Below, piece by piece: positions 58,200-64,000 of a stretch of DNA of 64,000 bases. The translations under genes and the position numbers were made by a program. Source of the stretch: Phoronis australis (taxonomy: Eukaryota > Phoronida > Phoronidae); assembly GCA_002633005.1 (NCBI GenBank), contig NMRA01000166.1:715620-779619 (forward strand). The letters run 5' to 3'. The notes below the pieces were generated by a model. That model did not search any database. It was not told the DNA's origin and saw only the letters and a program-made list of their open reading frames with translations. Position 1 is the first letter of the stretch. Each line of letters opens with the position of its first letter.

Positions 58200-59260
58200 C
58201 ATATCCCATCTATGTATTGAAATGCACTTCGAGACTTTAACTGAGATTCATTGTAGCCTACAGTGCTTAATTGTCCCTCTTACCCATAAGAGATATAAAA
58301 ATCAATTAATGATGGTACATTTTCTAAAACATAGTTACTGTACTCTTGTTCAGAATAAACAATACAGTTGCTTTATACAGGCTTCCCAATGTTGACCTGT
58401 GCTTAAGTGGACGTCTCCGAAGATGCTCTTCCAGACCCTGCGTGTCGTAAGTCTATGTACTTTTGTGCAGCACTCAGTAAGCCCGTCAATGTCTTCACTG
58501 TATCGGCTTGGAAGTCCTGAAGTAGAATGTCATCAGTGTACATGCATGCGTAAAAAAATGCAATTTGAAACACGCTCCATTCGTTTGTATGAAAGGTGGT
58601 TAAAAATACGTATATTCAGAACACTTTCCCCTATAACATTGGCAACAACTTTTTCCGTGGTTTCATGATTTACAAAAAACTTACAGTTAGTTCTTCAATG
58701 CACTGATGGTCCATTTTCACTTAAGAAACAGTTAAAAGAAAAACTTTATATCGGCAAGTGATCTAAATCAAAATCATATGATATTTGTGACAGGTTAATT
58801 GACACATTCGGCCATAATGTTCAATACACCTTAAACAATAGAACATAAATTAAACAGTAACTGTTGCTTTTAAGATCAATCTGAAAACCACAAGATGATC
58901 AAAACAAAGTTTTTCTTTCTTGAATTTTTGAGCCAATTCTACATTCTGCATCACTGCATCTATTCATAATTTCACAAGTTAGTAATCAGTGGATAAATTT
59001 ATCTTTACTTCAAAGCATTAAAAAATTCCATATAATCTATGAATACGGACTATTTGTTTCAATAAATAAGACGTTGCTTTATTTGAAATCCATGAAAAAA
59101 CCAACTGTCATTCTGCATGCCTTACATTGGCAAGAGCTCTTCTTATTTCTTCAAAGATACAATTTAGGCTCACGTTCATCGTTGACGCTTTGTTATTCTG
59201 GTCACTATCAAAATAACAAAAACACTCATCACACAACATTCAATTTCTATGTGCAGTATC
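58200..59260. other. Downstream flank of the PEWWP gene
   Basis: No gene was recognised. An AATAAA on the minus strand at 59078-59083 could end the PEWWP transcript, about 190 bp after its candidate stop codon. Confidence 0.4.
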
Positions 59261-59270
59261 AGAACATAAA

Positions 59271-59367
59271 TTATTCAAATGATATGCTTTCGCTTTGAAT
59301 CACTCTAAATCCAACATGCGTTATTATGAGCTGTCTAAACTTTTGACATTTATAGTAAAATTTCCTC
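59271..59367 (-). CDS. PEWWP gene, candidate last exon
   Basis: CCTTGTGCACAG|GAGGAA continues the frame for 32 codons (RRKFYYKCQKFRQLIITHV ...) to TAA at 59271-59273, with AATAAA 190 bp later. Chosen on phase and acceptor only; unproven. Confidence 0.35.
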
Positions 59368-62300
59368 CTGTGCACAAGGAAAGACAGTATTCAGAGTACA
59401 CCCTTGTTTTTCCCTTAATTTTACTATAAACAAAACATGTTCATGTGACCCAAGATATAGATAAACATCACGCTATCAACTGTAAAATGTACGTTTTTAC
59501 TAAGTAAAGATCTATGATTTTTGAAGGTAATTGGCTAAATACACATACAGGACAATATAGCCTTACATAGCCTTAAACACAAGATATACCTGTCACTCGC
59601 ATTAGCTATTGGGCCATCCTTATCATTCATGTCATCCTGATCACTCATGTCATGTTGGTCACTCATATCACCTTGGTCACTCATATCACCTTGGTCACTC
59701 ATGTCGTGTTGGTCACTCATGTCACCATGGTCACTCATGTCACTATGGTCACTCATGTCACCATGGTCACTCATATGAGATTGTTCATTCCTTTGACCTT
59801 GGACACTTGCGACAGCCTGGTCAATCAAGTCAGCTTGTACACTCGGGCAAGCTTGGTCATTCACACCTAACTCTGCACTATCACTGCCTGGAAGGTAACA
59901 TAGATACTAAAATATACAATATGTGACTATATTATCAATGAAAGTAAGCAGATCACAGACATTTATCATGTTGTGAATTCTCATGGCAACGTTATATGTG
60001 TCCACAGAGTGCCACTTAAAAGGGTGACATATTTTGAATACCAGTCATTCAATCGATGGTCTAGAGAAGGGTTTTATTACATTTTCAAACCAGAACTAAG
60101 ATAGAAAGTTTTAAAGTATGCACAAATCAGAGTGACTTGTCAGCTTTTCCAATGCTAATATGTGCTGGCATGGGTTGCTTTACAAAGTACAGGACATGAG
60201 AAAAATTTGTCCTCCGACTTTACCTTGAACATAACTTAATAACCATGTTTTTTAATCACAGTAATATACTACTGTGGCCTGAAAACCCTTGCAGGTTCAA
60301 TTTATGCGATGATCACTTTGCCTCCATTGGTGTATATGGAAAGGTATATGAACTAACTTAAAGGTAATACTATTACCGTTCTTGTTGAAAAACGAATCTG
60401 CAATTGCAACTAACTCTGTTCTTGTCAGTTTGGGACCTGCAAAATTATAATAAAAGTATTCAGTGGCTACAAAATACCATGTGGACAAAAAATGTTTACA
60501 TTTCTAAAATAGGTTTGGTTTCTACCATTGTAGCATCTCCGATGAACATTGCTGAAGTATTTATCTCTTAAAGTATGAATACATTTTAACCTTAACAAAA
60601 TTTGGTTACAAAATTCAAGTTTAGTGACCAGGAGATAATCTTTTTAGCAAAGGATATGCTTATACCGTAATCGTTCGGGTTAACGCCCTGGGCGGTTAAA
60701 TTGGCAAACCCAAAAAATCGGGGGTGGGCGGTTAACCAGACATGGGCGCTTAAACGTGAAATTTCAAGAAATCTAGGGTGGGCGGTTAANTGAAAAACGA
60801 ATCTGCAATTGCAACTAACTCTGTTCTTGTCAGTTTGGGACCTGCAAAATTATAATAAAAGTATTCGGTGGCTACAAAATACCATGTGGACAAAAAATGT
60901 TTACATTTCTAAAATAGGTTTGGTTTCTACCATTGTAGCATCTCCGATGAACATTGCTGAAGTATTTATCTCTTAGAGTATGAATACATTTTAACCTTAA
61001 CAAAATTTGGTTACAAAATTCAAGTTTAGTGACCAGGAGATAATCTTTTTAGCAAAGGATATGCTTATAGTTAGGATACACTTCCATGCTTTATGTCACC
61101 CTTATAGCTACCCTATGTTCTAACGCCTGATATTTATGCTTACCATTGCAGCTACTGTTGGGAGACTTGAACTCTACATTAACAGGCCACCACTCGGGCT
61201 TGTTCTGAGAATGCCAGAAGTACCGTGAACCTAAAAATGTCATCCCGAATTTTTAGATTATGTTTATGGTACAACCATTATCAAATTCTCATCCTAAAAG
61301 TTAGAATCTCAGTGATATTCTAATGAAACTATTATTAAAATCACTTGGTCTATTTACACCGAGCTCTTGTCTACTTACACCGTCACGTTTTCGTCGGTCT
61401 ATTCTCCGGCCATCATCAGGTGCTCCTATACGTTCTTAGAAGAATGGGCATGGTGTGATTTTTTGTCCAAGGTAGGATTTAAATCCATGACATCTGACGA
61501 TAGCCGGAGAATAGACTGACCGAAACGTCGTGATAGTGTAAATAGACAAGAGTTTGGTGTAAATAGACCAAGAGATTTATTATAATAGTTGTAACACGCC
61601 ACCACCTCAGAGCAGTTTTAGAAAGTCATTCCAATGAGAATCTAATCATAAAGATTCCATTAAAATTCTGTAAAAAAGAGATACAGTTTGCGCATTTATG
61701 TATGCCCTTAAAGACCCAATCAAGTGCACCATTTTGATGTCAGATTCAAAAGCATATTGAACATCCATGTGGTGTATTATATTGTCTCAGAAATATGAAG
61801 TAGACATCTAAATGCCACTCCACTAAATTGTGGTCCAGGAAAACCATTCTTTTCTCCACACAGACCATTCAACAATTACATGGTTCATACAAAAGGGCAC
61901 CCTGTCAAGTCTTCACCTGCAAGCATTTAGGCCTACATGTCTGCATTTTTAGCTGGTGGACCCATCTATCTCTTACATATGTTTGGGCGCATCTTGACAT
62001 CACCTCTGTCGGGAATCCACTGCCATAACAAATCCCAGGACCTTCATGAAATTTGGGTATGTGTGTCACTATGAAGCCCTGATGACATAATGTCTATTAG
62101 ATGAACTAGCTACCTGTGAGTCGCCCCAGGGGGTGGGGGTTCTTCAATGGTACTTTACGTTTAACTTAGTATCTAATGAATTGCTTGATGGGTTTTCACG
62201 AAATGTGACAAATACGTTTCTGTTATGGATGCGACTGGGCCTGGGCCAATTAAAACTGAAAAAGAATTTTTGTAGAATTTACCATTATACTTGCATTTTT

Positions 62301-62818
62301 AAAATCTATAGAAAACAGCAAGAGTAGACAACATACCGGAGGGGTTGGTAAGTGTTGGGATGAATGTCCTAAGCTTCCTCCGAGAGTAGGAGCGATAATC
62401 ACTTCGAGCTGCTAAAATCAGTGCAGAGAAATGTGTAGCTCAACATAGCTGCATCAAAATTTTATTCATCACAAAGCTTGTCCCAAGCAAATGAAAACTT
62501 ATATCATAAACTGAAACAATGACCGTAAACTATATAGCCCTCTGTGTAAGATGATTAGACTCTTTCTCTGACAAAAACAAAAATTATAGTTGTACTTATG
62601 CTAACACTATGATATAAAATGATTTTGTGACAATGGCTGCAAAAAGGGATTAGAAATGCTAATGTCCACTTGTTCGCCTAAAACCAAAAATATTTTCCGT
62701 ATCTGCCATATCAATACATTGCTAAAATTCATCCATAACGAGGAAACACCTTCAGTATTGTACAACTACATGAGTATAGATAACGTACCTAATACACTTG
62801 GACACCTCTTCTCCTCAC
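59271..62818 (-). CDS. Unrecognised gene with a PEWWP segment and MSDxxD repeats; 3' part, at least 5 exons
   Basis: Exons on the minus strand: 62789-62818 (30 nt), 62337-62411 (75), 61144-61230 (87), 60377-60436 (60), 59590-59887 (298) and a candidate last exon 59271-59367 (97). All have AG/GT boundaries and join in one frame through phase-1 introns, the last in phase 2. The spliced frame gives EEKRCPSVL, RSYSRRKLRTFIPTL, RYFWHSQNKPEWWPVNVEF, KLTRTELVAIADSFFNKNG, ACPSVQADLIDQ, nine MSDxxD hexapeptides, then DGPIANAS. I do not recognise the protein. The basic segment followed by a tryptophan motif suggests a nuclear protein, but this is a guess. The 5' end lies beyond 62818, possibly outside the window. 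Confidence 0.65.
59590..59887 (-). CDS. PEWWP gene, 298-nt exon with hexapeptide repeats
   Basis: ACCTTCCAG|GCAGTG...ACAG|GTATAT. The exon holds VNDQACPSVQADLIDQ, the MSDxxD repeats and DGPIANAS. The open frame runs 17 codons past the donor to 59535, so an alternative intron-retained end exists. Confidence 0.7.
59613..59774 (-). repeat. Coding minisatellite, nine 18-bp units
   Basis: Unit ATGAGTGACCATGGTGAC and variants (CAA/CAT and GGT/CAT/AGT changes), translated MSD-H/Q-G/H/S/D-D. The minus frame is that of the flanking exon; frames on the other strand are artefacts. Confidence 0.9.
60377..60436 (-). CDS. PEWWP gene, 60-nt exon
   Basis: ATTTTGCAG|GTCCC...AACG|GTAATA. It encodes GPKLTRTELVAIADSFFNKN. 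Phase 1/1. A second copy truncated by the N at 60790 lies at 60791-60841. Confidence 0.7.
60386..61069 (-). repeat. 281-bp direct duplication across a single N, containing an exon
   Basis: 60386-60666 is repeated at 60791-61069 with about two differences. The single N at 60790 marks the join. Between the copies lies a GGGCGGTTAA repeat (60668-60789). Most likely two haplotypes joined end to end. Confidence 0.85.
60668..60789. repeat. GGGCGGTTAA-type repeat
   Basis: Four occurrences of (T)GGGCGSTTAA and related units (GGTTAACGCCC) in 120 bp, partly inverted. Present in only one of the two duplicated flanks. Confidence 0.6.
61144..61230 (-). CDS. PEWWP gene, 87-nt exon
   Basis: TTTTTAG|GTTCAC...AATG|GTAAGC. 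It encodes SRYFWHSQNKPEWWPVNVEF then KSPNSSCN. Phase 1/1. The W/P-rich motif is the most distinctive part. Confidence 0.7.
61327..61627. mobile_element. Inverted-pair, tRNA-headed element (pair 2)
   Basis: The same family as 15816-16284, again two arms in inverted orientation. The minus arm is 61327-61493, with a remnant tRNA head whose B-box region has become GGATTTAAATCC. The plus arm is 61494-61627. Each arm has CTGA(T/C)GATGGCC/AGCC...GAAA...CGT and GTGTAAATAGA. ATTCTAATGA (61317-61326) and ATTCCAATGA (61628-61637) flank the pair, a 10-bp target duplication with one mismatch. Here the plus arm has the longer tail (CCACCACCTCAGAGCAGTTTT), whereas in pair 1 it is the minus arm. It lies in an intron of the PEWWP gene. 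Confidence 0.7.
62337..62411 (-). CDS. PEWWP gene, 75-nt exon
   Basis: GATTTTAG|CAGCTC...CCG|GTATGT. It encodes ARSDYRSYSRRKLRTFIPTL and TNPS, a basic segment. Phase 1/1. Confidence 0.6.
62789..62818 (-). CDS. PEWWP gene, 30-nt microexon
   Basis: TTTTCTAG|GTGAGG...TTAG|GTACGT encodes GEEKRCPSVL in phase 1/1. Short and therefore less certain than its neighbours. Confidence 0.5.
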   Translation of the reverse strand: MRRRGVQVY

Positions 62819-62829
62819 CTAGAAAATAA

Positions 62830-63340
62830 AGAAAATCAATTTTGCATGTAGTTTGCAACTCAATTTCTGCCTAAGAGTAACAGAAACACAATGAATCTTC
62901 ACCAAATTGTTGAAGCTGTATTTCTCCCTGTTGAGAAAAACGAAAATTGTATTAGATGCCTTTCAGACTTGATCTCAATTAGGTATCATGAAAAAGCAGT
63001 CCAATGTAAGACCAAAAATCACTTCTATTCTGGATCAGCAACAACTCCAGGTCATTTTTTGTAGTAGTAAGAAAGATCAAAAGTTACTTTTTCCACTGAA
63101 CGTGGTTTTACTGAAGCTTAAAAATAAATGACACTGTTTTGAATGGTATTTTCTAATTTCAAATTTGTGAAAGCACAAAAAGGAAATAATTTTAACGTTA
63201 CTGGTACTTCATTTATGGAAAATATCCAAGCAACATCAACATGAAATGAGGGCAATGTGAGAGTACAAGTGCAGCTCAGGTACCAAACTGTTTAAAACTC
63301 AATGGATTGACAGAGACAAATATACTTAAAGTCCTTCTCT
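62830..63340. other. No recognised feature
   Basis: Upstream side of the PEWWP exons. No further exon could be supported. Confidence 0.35.
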
Positions 63341-63347
63341 CATGCGT

Positions 63348-63690
63348 TGTTAACCCTTATTACATGGTTAGAGGATGTTATAAGGATCTAAGAAGTACCT
63401 ACCCCATAACTAATACACGATCTGTACTCGAAAAAAGTTTAAATCAACGCGCCACTCACGATTCGCACCTGAAGAACCACCGCCATTTTGAACTTGCCGC
63501 GAACCCGGAAGTACAATTAATTCAGGAACCCAGGCCGAGAAAACGCCGTCAGTGCGACTGGAGCAGTGCCTGTACTGTTACCAGCCAGCAAACGGGGATA
63601 AAATAATCGACAGCGCGCCTTGATTTTAATAAAATCAAACTACGGACATTTTTATCGAATTTGCTGAAGGAATGTGGCAAATAAATTTTG
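63348..63690 (+). repeat. Dispersed repeat family 2, copy 2
   Basis: Homologous to 28731-29060. The open frame 63307-63606 runs through it, but the same frame is broken in the other copy, so coding is unlikely. Confidence 0.75.
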
Positions 63691-64000
63691 ACAGAAATTA
63701 TTTTGCCAGACTCAAGACCGCAGCATATCGGACCCGGTGCGGATCGAGACTAGACACTGGCAAACGGTAAATGCATTCGGTTGCAAGCTGTTTTGTCGAA
63801 GTAAAATGGTCAAATCATAAATGCTGCATATATTCAAGGTTAGTTTCAGACACTTGCATGAAATTACGGGCTGGTTAATCCTGTGTCGCACTGCCGCGGC
63901 AGACCTTAGTTAGCCTCAGTCACCAGCTACCAGTGAAGACTATCGTCAAAATACAGCTTGTTAGTAGGTCTATACAGCTTTGCGCCAAGGCTACCCTTAG
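63691..64000. other. No recognised feature
   Basis: Window end. No exon or repeat could be assigned. Confidence 0.35.

Noticed and set aside
63307-63606. 99-codon plus-strand frame
   Set aside because: It runs through dispersed repeat family 2, and the same frame is broken in the copy at 28.7 kb.

Overview
This window is nuclear DNA of an animal. It is AT-rich, its genes are split by long GT-AG introns, and most of its length is decayed transposons, tRNA-derived SINEs and microsatellites. The ZMPSTE24 gene found here is close to the human protein in every exon, and the SINE, LINE and DIRS-like content fits a marine invertebrate, possibly a non-vertebrate deuterostome. The sequence alone does not fix the species. 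Two long N gaps (17012-17495, 36586-36826) and four single-N joins (27097, 30510, 52057, 60790) show a draft assembly. Two of the joins are flanked by duplicated sequence.

Three gene models are supported, none recoverable as one open frame. (1) 19032-33005, plus strand: a small secreted, probably GPI-anchored Ly6/uPAR (LU, three-finger) protein of 132 residues in three exons with phase-1 introns and 10 cysteines. (2) 39370-49921, minus strand: a complete ten-exon ZMPSTE24 (CAAX prenyl protease 1, 470 residues) with HELGH, the downstream zinc-ligand Glu and one GC-AG intron. (3) 59271-62818, minus strand: the 3' part of an unrecognised gene with a PEWWP segment, a run of small phase-1/phase-1 exons and an exon encoding nine MSDxxD hexapeptides. 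A fourth start, at 16878, opens an acidic protein after a CRE/YY1-like promoter but runs into an assembly gap.

Layout. 1-16 kb: transposon graveyard with a DIRS/Ngaro-like fragment, a LINE reverse transcriptase split by a TIR element, palindromic MITEs, a 2-copy tandem repeat and an LTR with a heat-shock-element-like promoter. 15.8-16.3 kb: an inverted pair of tRNA-headed elements flanked by a target duplication. 16.8-33 kb: the gapped gene and the Ly6 gene, whose introns hold a DIRS-like B1-A2-B2 terminus, microsatellites and a LINE tail. 33-39 kb: MITEs, a hAT-type transposase scrap and dispersed repeats. 39-50 kb: ZMPSTE24, with a roughly 1 kb fold-back element and a 45-bp minisatellite in intron 1. 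50-59 kb: SINEs and a long array of a 'CCACTAG' repeat family. 59-63 kb: the PEWWP gene, with a second inverted-pair element in one intron.

The most unusual signal is the inverted-pair element, seen twice (15816-16284 and 61327-61627). Each copy has its own flanking duplication, and the arms carry a Penelope-like, hammerhead-reminiscent motif. Next are the heat-shock element in the LTR and the MITE inserted exactly at the 3' end of the Ly6 gene.
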